Below are positions 8,966 through 18,189 of a stretch of 64,000 nucleotides of DNA, in pieces. Origin of the DNA: Pseudoalteromonas sp. MMG007 (GTDB taxonomy: Bacteria; Pseudomonadota; Gammaproteobacteria; Enterobacterales; Alteromonadaceae); contig NZ_JAGJEI010000002.1 in assembly GCF_018100985.1 (NCBI RefSeq), positions 248,001 to 312,000 of the forward strand. Reading direction: 5' to 3'. The position numbers and the translations under genes are program-made. The notes below the pieces were generated by a model that saw only the letters and a list, made by a program, of their open reading frames with translations, ran no database searches and was not told where the DNA came from. Numbering within the stretch: position 1 is the stretch's first letter; every line of letters starts with the position of its first letter.

Positions 8966-10000
8966 TCAATCTCGCTCTATTTTTTCGCCACTGCCTAACA
9001 TGGTGGCAACCCACTTGCCTTCTTCACTTGCTTCTAATGCAATTTTAACAATCATTGTTAGTGGCACTGATAGCAACATACCTACAGTGCCAAGCAACCA
9101 TCCCCAAAATATTAATGATAAAAATACCACTAAAGTAGAAAGCCCAAGTCCCTTACCCATAAATTTAGGCTCTATGATATTACCCATCACTGTATTTATA
9201 GTTAAGTAGCCTGCCCCAACAAGCCCAGCAACTAAAGGACCTTGCGTTATTAAGGCAAGCAGTACGGCTGGCACTGCAGCAATAATAGAACCAATATTAG
9301 GAATGTAATTAAACATAAATGCTAATACACCCCACAATACAAAGTAATCTACATCTAAAATCCATAAATAAAACGCAGCTATAGTCCCCGTGCCCAAGCT
9401 GACTAGTGTTTTGATAGCCAAGTATGAGTTTATAGATTCTAAAAAGCGGTCAATCTGCTTCATTTTGTTGTCAGGGTCTTTAAGTGCCGCATGAATTTTG
9501 TTTCGCAGCATTGGCCCTTCAAACAACATAAAAACAACGGTTAATATAATCAAAAACATATTAGCCATTACGCCACCTAAACCAGTGAGCATATTAGTGG
9601 CTACATCAACCATTTTACCTGGGTCGAACATAGAAATAATCTGATCTTTGTTAATTAAAATATTGTACTGCGAAGCTAAGTCTACTAACCATACAAAATC
9701 TTCTTGAAGCTTTGCTTTGTATTGAGGTAATTGCTGCGAAAAGTCATTAACTGATTGCCCAACAAGGCCACCCAAACTAACACCTAAACCAACTATAATA
9801 AGTACAACCAGCATTACTGCTATACTTTTAGGTATGCCGTAACGTGCAAAAAATTTAATTAATGGATTACAAACAATGGCAATGAATGCCGCTAAAATAA
9901 AGGGAATAATAATTACGCTTGCTGATTTAATCCCTGCAAGTACGACTACTAAGGCTGCAAAAACTATCAAGCTTTTATTTACGCCAGTTAAACTTGCCAA
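8966..10000 (-). CDS. AI-2E family transporter (PerM/TqsA-type permease)
   Basis: 344-residue polytopic membrane protein of the AI-2E exporter superfamily (UPF0118). Typical features are the N-terminal VIIIPFILAAFIAIVCNPLI, the periplasmic helical region with QLPQYKAKL, and the C-terminal FNYIPNIGSIIAAVPAVLLAL followed by IEPKFMGKGLGLS. Members export autoinducer-2 or other solutes, and some are Na+/H+ or acid-shock related, so the name should not be read as quorum sensing. It is monocistronic and ends 13 bp from the convergent operon end. Confidence 0.9.
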   Translation of the reverse strand: MASLTGVNKSLIVFAALVVVLAGIKSASVIIIPFILAAFIAIVCNPLIKFFARYGIPKSIAVMLVVLIIVGLGVSLGGLVGQSVNDFSQQLPQYKAKLQEDFVWLVDLASQYNILINKDQIISMFDPGKMVDVATNMLTGLGGVMANMFLIILTVVFMLFEGPMLRNKIHAALKDPDNKMKQIDRFLESINSYLAIKTLVSLGTGTIAAFYLWILDVDYFVLWGVLAFMFNYIPNIGSIIAAVPAVLLALITQGPLVAGLVGAGYLTINTVMGNIIEPKFMGKGLGLSTLVVFLSLIFWGWLLGTVGMLLSVPLTMIVKIALEASEEGKWVATMLGSGEKIERD

Positions 10001-10469
10001 TTTATTAATCCTTTTATTAAAAATAAGGCTTTAGTGTAAGGCAAAAGCCAATTAAATGAAATATTTACCAAGTGATCATAAAAGTGAGCTTTACGTACAA
10101 AGTTAGATAACTAACAACTTGTTATTATTATTAAACATAATGTGAGTCTATATATTTAAAACAGTCTATTATTTATAAAATCTGCGTTTAGCTGTGATTA
10201 TCACTTGAGATGGATTTTTTATTTAACCTAAATTCTGGTTAAGAGATTTACTAACATATTGAATCATTTTGATATTTAAATTTATTTTCTCGAGCAAGAG
10301 GTTTTCAGCTAAGGCGAGGCGAATTTATATGTCAATAGCTGGTCTATCTCCAGTAAATTTAGCGCAATTAGCGTCAAAAATAGCAGCTATAGATAAGTTT
10401 ATTATCGCAATTTCAGGCTGATTCTCGTTCATAATAGTCACTGACCACACATTTTACTTGAGGTTTACT
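10001..10469. other. long divergent intergenic region
   Basis: About 470 bp of AT-rich DNA between the divergent permease and epimerase genes. It must contain both promoters. No terminator hairpin, known riboswitch or repeat was recognised. One short frame with a reasonable ribosome binding site is listed at 10329-10421. Confidence 0.4.
10329..10421 (+). CDS. possible 30-residue small protein (weak)
   Basis: ATG 10329 is preceded by GAGG nine bases upstream. The frame runs 30 codons to TGA 10419-10421. The product is largely hydrophobic (SPVNLAQLASKIAAIDKF, then IIAISG) and could be a small amphipathic or membrane peptide. It ends 48 bases before the epimerase start, so it might be a leader. 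No homologue is known to me; chance is a real alternative. Confidence 0.25.
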   Translation: MSIAGLSPVNLAQLASKIAAIDKFIIAISG

Positions 10470-11360
10470 ATGCATATATTTATTACCGGCGCTACAGGGC
10501 TAATAGGCAAACATTTATGCCCTTTTTTACTGCATCACAACACGGTGACCGTGCTTAGCCGTAATCCTACCAAAGCAAATGTACTGTTAAGCCATAAAGT
10601 AAACGCTGTAAGTGCTATTAACGAGGTCGACTTTAATACCGTTGATGTTGTAATAAACCTTGCGGGCGAGCCCATTGTTAATAAGCGCTGGAGCAATAAG
10701 CAAAAACAAATAATTCGAGATAGCCGCCTTATTATCACAGAGCAAATCTCAAGCGCTATTAAAGCGTGCTCTACTCCACCACACACGTTTATATCTGGCA
10801 GCGCTATAGGCTTTTATGGCCGTCAAGGCAATAAGGTCATCGACGAAAGTTTTAATGAACCGCATAATGAATTTGCGCACACCTTGTGTAAAGATTGGGA
10901 AAACGCAGCGCTTGTAGCTCAATCAGAGCAAACTCGTGTGTGCTTATTAAGAACTGGTATTGTGTTATCAATAAAAGGAGGGGCACTTGCCAAAATGTTA
11001 CCTGCGTTTAAGCTATGTCTAGGCGGCCCTATCGCAAGTGGTGAACAAGGTATGTCGTGGATACACATTGATGATATGACACAGCTCATATTGTTTATAA
11101 TAAAGCACAACGAAATATCGGGGCCTGTAAACGCAACAGCCCCTACCCCTGTTAGCAACGCTCAATTTAGTAAATGCTTAGGAGAAGCTCTATCACGCCC
11201 GGCATTTATGCCTATGCCCGCCTTTGTGCTTAAAACGTTAATGGGCGAAATGTCTGATTTGCTCACAACGGGTCAGTTTGTAAAGCCTACTAAGCTTCAA
11301 GAACATCATTATCGTTTTCATCATACCGATATAAAATCGGCTTTAGAGAGTTTGGTTTAG
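10470..11360 (+). CDS. TIGR01777 family NAD(P)-binding epimerase-like protein (YfcH type)
   Basis: Cytoplasmic protein of about 296 residues, an atypical short-chain dehydrogenase related to NAD-dependent epimerases. The nucleotide site is ITGATGLIGKHLC at the N-terminus. NLAGEPIVNKRW, SGSAIGFYG and SWIHIDDM are family hallmarks. I place the start at ATG 10470, with GAGG six bases upstream, rather than at the in-frame TTG of 10458. The reaction is unknown for the family. It stands alone with a long upstream gap. Confidence 0.9.
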   Translation: MHIFITGATGLIGKHLCPFLLHHNTVTVLSRNPTKANVLLSHKVNAVSAINEVDFNTVDVVINLAGEPIVNKRWSNKQKQIIRDSRLIITEQISSAIKACSTPPHTFISGSAIGFYGRQGNKVIDESFNEPHNEFAHTLCKDWENAALVAQSEQTRVCLLRTGIVLSIKGGALAKMLPAFKLCLGGPIASGEQGMSWIHIDDMTQLILFIIKHNEISGPVNATAPTPVSNAQFSKCLGEALSRPAFMPMPAFVLKTLMGEMSDLLTTGQFVKPTKLQEHHYRFHHTDIKSALESLV

Positions 11361-11496
11361 CGCACGTTAATATACACAGGGTTAGTATGGCAATTAAATA
11401 AAGCGGTACTTTTACCCTTGTTGACCTTTTTTAGTTAATACATAATAATTAGATAGTTATAACATTAGTATCCATTACCAATAAAGAGAGCTAAAC

Positions 11497-12660
11497 GTGT
11501 TACATCTCCCTACTGTGATTTGCCTCTCTTTTATCCTTAACGTCATAATAGGTATATTCTTTTTATCTGTTTATAAATATAAAGACCAATCTGCATTTTT
11601 ATTATTTAGCCTAGCTTGCTTTTCCTTTGCTACTGCAGAAGTACTTGCGAGTATTCGAATTTATATAGAACTTCATTTTGTAACTCACTATTTAGCAAAC
11701 ATTTTTATTATTTTAAGCCCACTCCTAATAACTATAGGACTGATAAAATATAAAAATGTACAAAATACCAGCTTAACGCCCTTGTACTGTATTTTAGGTT
11801 TTTCTGCATTTTTTTTATTGGCTATCTACCCTTATGATGCTGCAAAAATGCTGACGAGCTTAATTATTTCGGGTCTATTTTTTTACTCAGGTTATTTAAT
11901 TAAAAGTATGATTTTTGTCGCTAAAATCCACAAGAAGGCACTAACTACTTGTTTTTTAGTACACAGCGGAGTTATGATTTTACAAGTAGCAGTACTATCA
12001 ATACCCGTTCTTAGTAGAAACATAGTTGATATAACCGCTCCCTTACAAGCAATCCTGATCAGTCATTTAATATTAGCAACTCTGAGTGCACTTCTTCTTC
12101 CGTTTTTACTATTTTCAAACACTGAATACACGCTTTCAAACCTAGCTAATACTGACTCGCTAACTCAGCTTTTCAATAGACGAGGCTTTTTTAATAAAGC
12201 CAAAGAGTCACTTAATCATCTAAGTAATAAGGGTAAAAGCGTTAGTATAATTATTTTAGATATTGATTTTTTTAAGCGGGTGAATGATAAATATGGCCAC
12301 GATACAGGTGATCATGCAATTAAATGGATCGCCCAAAGTATTAAAGAACAATTTATGAACGCAGGCATTAGCGCTAGAATAGGCGGAGAGGAATTTGCAA
12401 TTCTACTGCCTGATTATACGTTAAATGCAGCAAGGGAATCAGCAGAGTATTTACGCGAAAATATATCCAAACAGCCTTTTTATTATCAAGGCACTTATAT
12501 AAACCTTTCTGTTAGTGCTGGTGTAAGCTCTACAATAAACGGCAAAATGAGCATAAAGGATTTGCTCTCATTAGCGGATAAACGACTCTACCTCGCTAAA
12601 GAAACAGGCAGAGATAAAGTAGTTACCCTAGATGAAAGACAGTTGTTATTACAAAACTAA
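11497..12660 (+). CDS. membrane diguanylate cyclase (GGDEF domain)
   Basis: 387 residues. About seven hydrophobic helices fill residues 1-205 and form an uncharacterised membrane sensor. A GGDEF domain follows from about 220 to 380 and makes c-di-GMP from two GTP. The active loop is GGEEF at 296-300. The metal- and guanine-binding stretch LDIDFFKRVNDKYGHDTGD is intact, so the enzyme should be active. The RxxD inhibitory site expected five residues before GGEEF is replaced (MNAG). Start GTG 11497 has AAGAGAG six bases upstream. Monocistronic. Confidence 0.93.
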   Translation: MLHLPTVICLSFILNVIIGIFFLSVYKYKDQSAFLLFSLACFSFATAEVLASIRIYIELHFVTHYLANIFIILSPLLITIGLIKYKNVQNTSLTPLYCILGFSAFFLLAIYPYDAAKMLTSLIISGLFFYSGYLIKSMIFVAKIHKKALTTCFLVHSGVMILQVAVLSIPVLSRNIVDITAPLQAILISHLILATLSALLLPFLLFSNTEYTLSNLANTDSLTQLFNRRGFFNKAKESLNHLSNKGKSVSIIILDIDFFKRVNDKYGHDTGDHAIKWIAQSIKEQFMNAGISARIGGEEFAILLPDYTLNAARESAEYLRENISKQPFYYQGTYINLSVSAGVSSTINGKMSIKDLLSLADKRLYLAKETGRDKVVTLDERQLLLQN

Positions 12661-12690
12661 ATTATCATTTCTTAAATTTATCTATCGCAT

Positions 12691-12716
12691 AAAAAAGCCC
12701 TTCAGTAGAAGGGCTT
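12691..12716 (-). terminator. terminator of the GH3-permease operon
   Basis: Stem AAGCCCTTC / GAAGGGCTT with loop AGTA (12695-12716). Read leftward it is followed by a T run, so it terminates the minus-strand GH3 operon. It may also act weakly on the diguanylate cyclase gene. Confidence 0.88.
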
Positions 12717-12748
12717 AAACACAATATCGCTTTATCTAAAAGCTTTAA

Positions 12749-15301
12749 TTACTTACAAGAGAGTGTTGCGCCATTAGCTTTATTAGGCAAAAACTGTATA
12801 TTTGCAACTGATACCGAAGCCTTAGCGTTGCTATGTAAGCTAAATGGGCTGGTTAAGCTTGCAAAGTTAACGCCCTTATCAGCATAACAACCTAAATCGA
12901 CAGAAACTGTTTGCCATTTATTAATAACAGTTTTGTCTACTATTTTTGCTAAATCAATGCCTGCGCCACATGCACCTGAACATGACATTGCTAAATCAAC
13001 AGGGCCAGTTAGAGCCTCATTTAATTTTATGTCAAAGCTGATAACCGCATCGGCTTCTAAGTAGGCAATAGTGTCTTCTGCAAAACTAGTCACTATTTCT
13101 GCACTGGCTTTTTCAGTACCACTAAAGTTAAATTGACGTGCATCCTCTTGGACTGTTTTATCTTCAGTGCGGTATTTGATTGCGCCAAACTCGTGTGTGC
13201 TGCTCGATACATCTAAAAGTTCATCGCCCGATTTAAGTAGTAATCTCCATGGAGCTATTGGCGCACCCACTAAAATGTCCATGCTGGTAAGTGCAGAGTT
13301 GTCTAATTTAGAGTCCTCATCTAGGTTGTCAGCCAGTACATTTTTATCACCATATGTTAAACCAAAGCCATACGGTAATAATGGGCTGTAATCTTCATCA
13401 CCTTTATTAACGGTGCTTTGCACAGCCGATTTAGGCCAAGAAAATGACAACTTACCTTTAAAGTTATGTTGGGTCGCCCCATCTTTAGTTTTTAATATTA
13501 CATCAGCAATACCTGCGCCCTCGGTACCTGGTAACCAGGCGGCGACAAACGCATCAGACGCATTTAGCTCACTATTAACCCACATAGGGCGCCCCGATAT
13601 AAATACAGAAACAACTGGGATCCCTTTTGCTTTTAATGACTTTAAAAGTGCTAAAGATTTTTTATTACCGCGTTCAAATTCTAAATTATCTCTATCGCCA
13701 TGCCCTTCGGCGTATGGCTCTTCGCCAAATACAACAATGGCAACATCTGGACGTTGCTCAAACGTACCATCAGCACTTAATATCGCTTTACCACCAGCGA
13801 CTGAAATTTGCTCTTCAAGTCCTTTGTAAATTGACGTTGCACCAGGGAAATCAGCATTTTTATTATTAGTCCCTTGCCAAGTAATACTCCACCCGCCCGA
13901 CTGCTTGCCTATGTTATCGGCACCATAGCCTGCAACCAGTACAGTTTGGTTGGCAGCAAGTGGTAAAATATTGTTTTTATTTTTGAGTAATACCAACGAC
14001 TCACGGACCGCTTGACGAGCAACTTCACGATGCTCCTGTGCACCAATTAACTCTGTTTTACCCGAAAACTGACGCTTAGCAGGGCTTGGCTTATCAAATA
14101 AACCTGCGCGTAATTTAACGCGTAAAATCCTTGCTACCGCATCATCAATGCGCGACATACTGATTTCGCCAGATTTAACTTGTGCAATTGTGTTCTCGTA
14201 CAAAGGCTTCCAAGCACCTGTTGGTACCATAAAAATATCCAGCCCTGCATTAACTGCTTGCGCACAGCTTTCGTTTGTACAGCCTTCAATTTGACCATGA
14301 CCATTCCAGTCACCAACAACAAAGCCATCAAAACCCATACGTGTTTTAAGAACGTCAGTTAATAAGTATTTATTACCGTGGTTTTTAACGCCGTTCCAGC
14401 TATTAAAAGACGCCATTACAGATTGGCTACCTGCCGATAACCCACCAACGTAACCTTGGGCGTGTATATCAAACAAATCTTGTTCGCTGTCGATATTATT
14501 ACCTTGGTCATCGCCATCTACTGTACCGCCATCACCTAAAAAGTGCTTAACGGTACTAATTACACGCTTATCACTTAAAAAGTCGCCATCGGCTTTGCCT
14601 TGTAAACCATTTACAATAGCAGCAGAGTAATCACGTACTATTTGAGGATCTTCAGAGTATCCTTCGTACGTTCTTCCCCAGCGATCATCACGAACAACAG
14701 CAACGGTAGGAGCAAAAACCCAATCAATACCGGTTGCCATTACTTCTACAGCGGTGATAGATGCTATTTGCTCTATTAATTCAGGGTTATTAGCCGCACC
14801 TAAACCAATGTTATGCGGAAATAAGGTCGCGCCAATAACATTGTTATGACCATGTACAGCATCGGTGCCCCACATTGTCGGAATACTAGTGCCATCAAGC
14901 GAGTCATCTACAGAGGCTTGGTAAAAACTCTCTGCCAATCCAACCCAGTCCATAGGTGTTGCATGTTTGTCGCCATTAGGAAATGCACCACCACCGTTAA
15001 GGTATGAACCAAAGCCGTATTTGCGCATGTCTTCAACGGTAATATCGCGAATTTCTGGTTGAATCATTTGAGCTACTTTTTGCTCAAGCGTCATCGTTTT
15101 TAAATAATCCGCTATTTTGGCTTCAATTGCTGGGTCTTGCTTTACGGCAATATTAAGTTTTGGCCAAATTTGCTCTGTTTTAGATAACGCATTATTAGTT
15201 TCAGGGGTTGTTGTCGCGTCATTTGAACAAGCCGATAAACTACCTAGTGATGCAATTAATGTTGCAAGTGCTATTTTATTTAGTATAAAAGGGGGTTTCA
15301 T
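12749..15301 (-). CDS. glycoside hydrolase family 3 lipoprotein, exo-beta-glucanase/beta-glucosidase (ExoP-like)
   Basis: 850 residues from ATG 15301, which has AGGAG eight bases upstream; an upstream GTG/ATG frame would spoil the signal peptide. Residues 1-24 are a lipoprotein signal with lipobox LSAC and lipidated Cys25. The GH3 barrel carries the nucleophile Asp331 in VVGDWNGHGQ. The second domain carries GEEPYAEGHGDRDN, the region of the acid/base Glu. A C-terminal beta-rich domain of roughly 200 residues follows. The layout resembles Pseudoalteromonas ExoP, which releases glucose from beta-1,3/1,4-glucans. ATG overlaps the permease stop (TAATG), so the two are coupled. Confidence 0.93.
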   Translation of the reverse strand: MKPPFILNKIALATLIASLGSLSACSNDATTTPETNNALSKTEQIWPKLNIAVKQDPAIEAKIADYLKTMTLEQKVAQMIQPEIRDITVEDMRKYGFGSYLNGGGAFPNGDKHATPMDWVGLAESFYQASVDDSLDGTSIPTMWGTDAVHGHNNVIGATLFPHNIGLGAANNPELIEQIASITAVEVMATGIDWVFAPTVAVVRDDRWGRTYEGYSEDPQIVRDYSAAIVNGLQGKADGDFLSDKRVISTVKHFLGDGGTVDGDDQGNNIDSEQDLFDIHAQGYVGGLSAGSQSVMASFNSWNGVKNHGNKYLLTDVLKTRMGFDGFVVGDWNGHGQIEGCTNESCAQAVNAGLDIFMVPTGAWKPLYENTIAQVKSGEISMSRIDDAVARILRVKLRAGLFDKPSPAKRQFSGKTELIGAQEHREVARQAVRESLVLLKNKNNILPLAANQTVLVAGYGADNIGKQSGGWSITWQGTNNKNADFPGATSIYKGLEEQISVAGGKAILSADGTFEQRPDVAIVVFGEEPYAEGHGDRDNLEFERGNKKSLALLKSLKAKGIPVVSVFISGRPMWVNSELNASDAFVAAWLPGTEGAGIADVILKTKDGATQHNFKGKLSFSWPKSAVQSTVNKGDEDYSPLLPYGFGLTYGDKNVLADNLDEDSKLDNSALTSMDILVGAPIAPWRLLLKSGDELLDVSSSTHEFGAIKYRTEDKTVQEDARQFNFSGTEKASAEIVTSFAEDTIAYLEADAVISFDIKLNEALTGPVDLAMSCSGACGAGIDLAKIVDKTVINKWQTVSVDLGCYADKGVNFASLTSPFSLHSNAKASVSVANIQFLPNKANGATLSCK

Positions 15302-16575
15302 TATAGAGTCTCCTGAGCTTGAACTGGTTTGCTTCCGCTTAAACCATAAAACACGATAAATATGTAACATAAAATAGGTAAAACATACGAAAGTTGAACA
15401 CCCACACTATCAGCAAGCGCACCTTGTAAAAGCGGCACTATTGCCCCTCCTACAATCGCCAAACATAAAATACCAGAGCCCTGCGCGGTATGCTTACCAA
15501 GCCCATTCAACGCTAAACTAAAAATAGTGGGGAACATAATAGAATTGAATAAGCCAACCAATAGTATTGACCACATGGCTAATTGGCCCGATGTGCTCAT
15601 AGCTATAACCACTAAAATGATAGCCATGGTTGCGTTAAAGCCAAGTACTTTACCAGCGGGTAATTTTTGCATTACAGCAGCACCAATAAAACGCCCAACC
15701 ATAGCGCCACCAAAATAATAAGTAATGTAATGAGCAGCAACATGCTCTTTTAAACCGGCAATATTTTCTAGTGCTAAAAAGCTTACTAAAAAGCTACCAA
15801 TCGCCACCTCTGCACCTACATACGTAAAAATTCCCACAGCACCGAGCGTAAGGTGGCGGTATTGCCATGCACTGCCCTCAATAGTATTTGATTTTTCAGC
15901 GGCTTCTTTTTGCTCACTCATTATGTCTGGCAATTTAAGCCATGCAAAAATACCGGCTAATAAGATAAGCATGCCTGCTAAAAGTAAATAAGGAAGTTGT
16001 ACCGACTCTGCATTTTGCGCAGGCGTTAAAAAAGCTTCAGACGCCGAATCTAATATTAAGAAAGCACCAAACGTTGGAGCAACTGTAGTACCTAGCGCGT
16101 TAAACGCTTGTGTAAGCGTTAAACGAGATGATGCTGTTTTAGGTGAGCCTAATAAACTAACGTAAGGGTTAGCAGATACTTGCAGTAATGTTATGCCGCT
16201 TGCTAATACAAACAGGGCAAACAAAAATACCGGATAATTGTGCATAGCGGCTGCGGGATAAAAAAGCACGCACCCTAACGCCGCAATTAACAGTCCAACT
16301 ACTATTCCTTTTTTATAACCAAGCTTTTTAACAATATACCCACTAGGTAAAGACATTAAAAAATAAGCGCCAAAAAAGCAAAATTGCACAAGCATGGCTT
16401 GCACATACGTTAAATCAAAAACCGCTTTTAAATGCGGGATCAAAATATCATTTAAACAGGTAATAAAACCCCACATAAAAAACAGTGAGGTTAAAGAAGT
16501 AAGTGCAAAACCATAGTTTTTATCTTGGTAATTTTGCGACTGTGTGTGTGATGTCAGTGGTGCTGAACTAGCCAT
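15301..16575 (-). CDS. sugar:H+ symporter, FucP/GluP (FHS) family of MFS
   Basis: 424-residue permease with about 12 membrane segments. The N-terminus ([20 protein letters not shown]) and [19 protein letters not shown] are signatures of the fucose-galactose-glucose:H+ symporters, and QLPYLLLAG recalls GluP. It is first in a two-gene minus-strand operon with the GH3 lipoprotein, so it probably imports the glucose released by that enzyme. The promoter lies in the divergent region with a LacI-type operator. Confidence 0.92.
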   Translation of the reverse strand: MASSAPLTSHTQSQNYQDKNYGFALTSLTSLFFMWGFITCLNDILIPHLKAVFDLTYVQAMLVQFCFFGAYFLMSLPSGYIVKKLGYKKGIVVGLLIAALGCVLFYPAAAMHNYPVFLFALFVLASGITLLQVSANPYVSLLGSPKTASSRLTLTQAFNALGTTVAPTFGAFLILDSASEAFLTPAQNAESVQLPYLLLAGMLILLAGIFAWLKLPDIMSEQKEAAEKSNTIEGSAWQYRHLTLGAVGIFTYVGAEVAIGSFLVSFLALENIAGLKEHVAAHYITYYFGGAMVGRFIGAAVMQKLPAGKVLGFNATMAIILVVIAMSTSGQLAMWSILLVGLFNSIMFPTIFSLALNGLGKHTAQGSGILCLAIVGGAIVPLLQGALADSVGVQLSYVLPILCYIFIVFYGLSGSKPVQAQETL

Positions 16576-16690
16576 GTGCTCTCCGCAATTTATTATTATA
16601 AATTGATCTTCAGACCATTATTAATAAAAACCCCGCTAGGGCACAGTATTAAAGAGTTGACCTGAAGATTAATTAACATTAACCTTAAAA

Positions 16691-16704
16691 TGTAAGCGCT
16701 TTCA
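16691..16704. promoter_or_regulatory. LacI-family operator in the divergent promoter region
   Basis: TGTAAGCGCTTTCA has the core AAGCGCTT and the TGnAAGCGCTTnCA symmetry of LacI/GalR-family sites. It lies between the divergent permease-GH3 and GH1-GPH-lacI operons and is the natural target of the regulator at 19582-20580. It could control both directions. A weaker half-site-like AAAGCGTTAAG lies at about 16789. Confidence 0.75.
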
Positions 16705-16833
16705 CGGCTAATTAAATACGAACATGTTACATATTTCAACAACTTTTATTTTTATTAATGTGTTGTAGCCGCCGAAAAGCAATAAATAAAAGCGTTAAGT
16801 GTGCAATTTAGATCTCAAAAAGGTTTGTAACTA

Positions 16834-18162
16834 ATGACAAAAATATCATTACCATCTCATTCACCTCTATTAACAAAAGAATTTGTTTATGGTGTCGCTA
16901 CTGCATCATTTCAAATAGAAGGAGGTTATGAGCACCGCTTACCATGTATTTGGGATACATTTTGCGACACGAAAGGTAAAATTGCTGACAACTCGAATGG
17001 TCATATAGCCTGCGATCACTATAACAATTGGCAACAAGATATTGATTTAATCGAGTCATTAGGCGTAGATGCATACAGGCTTTCAATATCGTGGCCACGT
17101 GTTATTACGCGCTCAGGCAAACTTAATCCAGAAGGCGTTAAATTTTATACTGATATACTCGATGAACTAAATCGTCGGAATATAAAAGCCTTTGTAACAC
17201 TTTACCATTGGGACTTACCACAGCATCTAGAAGATGAAGGTGGCTGGCTTAACAGACAAACAGCTTACGCATTTGAGCGATATGTTGAGTTAATTACCAC
17301 CGCATTCGGAACGCGTGTATTTTCGTACGCTACATTAAATGAACCATTTTGTAGTGCTTTTTTAGGTTACGAAATTGGTATACATGCACCGGGTTTAGTA
17401 GGTAAACAATACGGTAAAAAAGCAGCACATCATTTATTACTTGCTCATGGTTTAGCTATGAAAGTACTTAATAAAACATCGCCTAGCACACAAAATGGCA
17501 TAGTGCTTAATTTTACCCCGGCCTACCCGCTTACAGACTCGCAAGCAGATATAGACAGTGCCAAATACGCTGATGACTATTTTAATCAGTGGTACATGAA
17601 GCCGATTATGGATGGAGAATATCCAGACATAATAAACCAATTACCTAAAGATCATTTACCTGAGATACACCCAGGTGACATGGCATTAATTTCGCAGTCT
17701 ATCGATTATTTAGGCATTAACTTTTATACTCGCCAAGTATATAAAGCACACCCTACTCAAATATATGAAGCAATAGCACCAAATGGTCCGCTTACTGATA
17801 TGGGCTGGGAAATTTACCCGCAATCATTCACTGAATTACTTGTTGATTTACATAAAACGTACACGTTACCACCAATGTATATAACAGAAAATGGTGCTGC
17901 CATGCCAGATACCATAAATAATGGGGTGGTAAACGATCAAGACAGACTTAACTACTACAACATGCATTTAAATGCTGTTCATAATGCAACCGAGCAAGGG
18001 GTCAAAATTATTGGTTACTTTGCATGGAGTTTAATGGATAATTTTGAATGGGCTGAAGGGTATTTAAAACGCTTTGGCATAGTATACGTTGATTATGAAA
18101 CCCAACAACGTACTATTAAAGCAAGTGGCCACGCTTATAAATCACTTATTTCTAATCGATAA
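16834..18162 (+). CDS. glycoside hydrolase family 1 beta-glucosidase
   Basis: 442 residues, a single cytoplasmic (beta/alpha)8 barrel without signal peptide. The acid/base Glu170 is in TLNEPFCSAF and the nucleophile Glu352 in YITENGAA. Substrate residues QIEGG, TLYHWDLPQ and WSLMDNFEWAEGY are intact. It hydrolyses beta-linked disaccharides or short oligosaccharides (cellobiose, laminaribiose) to glucose; the exact linkage is not readable. Shine-Dalgarno AAAGG is about 10 bases upstream. It leads an operon with a GPH symporter and a LacI regulator. Confidence 0.95.
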   Translation: MTKISLPSHSPLLTKEFVYGVATASFQIEGGYEHRLPCIWDTFCDTKGKIADNSNGHIACDHYNNWQQDIDLIESLGVDAYRLSISWPRVITRSGKLNPEGVKFYTDILDELNRRNIKAFVTLYHWDLPQHLEDEGGWLNRQTAYAFERYVELITTAFGTRVFSYATLNEPFCSAFLGYEIGIHAPGLVGKQYGKKAAHHLLLAHGLAMKVLNKTSPSTQNGIVLNFTPAYPLTDSQADIDSAKYADDYFNQWYMKPIMDGEYPDIINQLPKDHLPEIHPGDMALISQSIDYLGINFYTRQVYKAHPTQIYEAIAPNGPLTDMGWEIYPQSFTELLVDLHKTYTLPPMYITENGAAMPDTINNGVVNDQDRLNYYNMHLNAVHNATEQGVKIIGYFAWSLMDNFEWAEGYLKRFGIVYVDYETQQRTIKASGHAYKSLISNR

Positions 18163-18189
18163 AATAAAAATAAAGCGGATAAAATCAAC

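Noticed and set aside
8966..10000. Quorum-sensing role for the AI-2E-family permease
   Set aside because: The family name is broad; no luxS, luxP or luxQ-like gene is near.
13413..13829. 138-codon frame antisense to the GH3 gene
   Set aside because: It lies fully inside a well-supported GH3 coding region and lacks its own binding site; other antisense frames in this gene were rejected in the same way.
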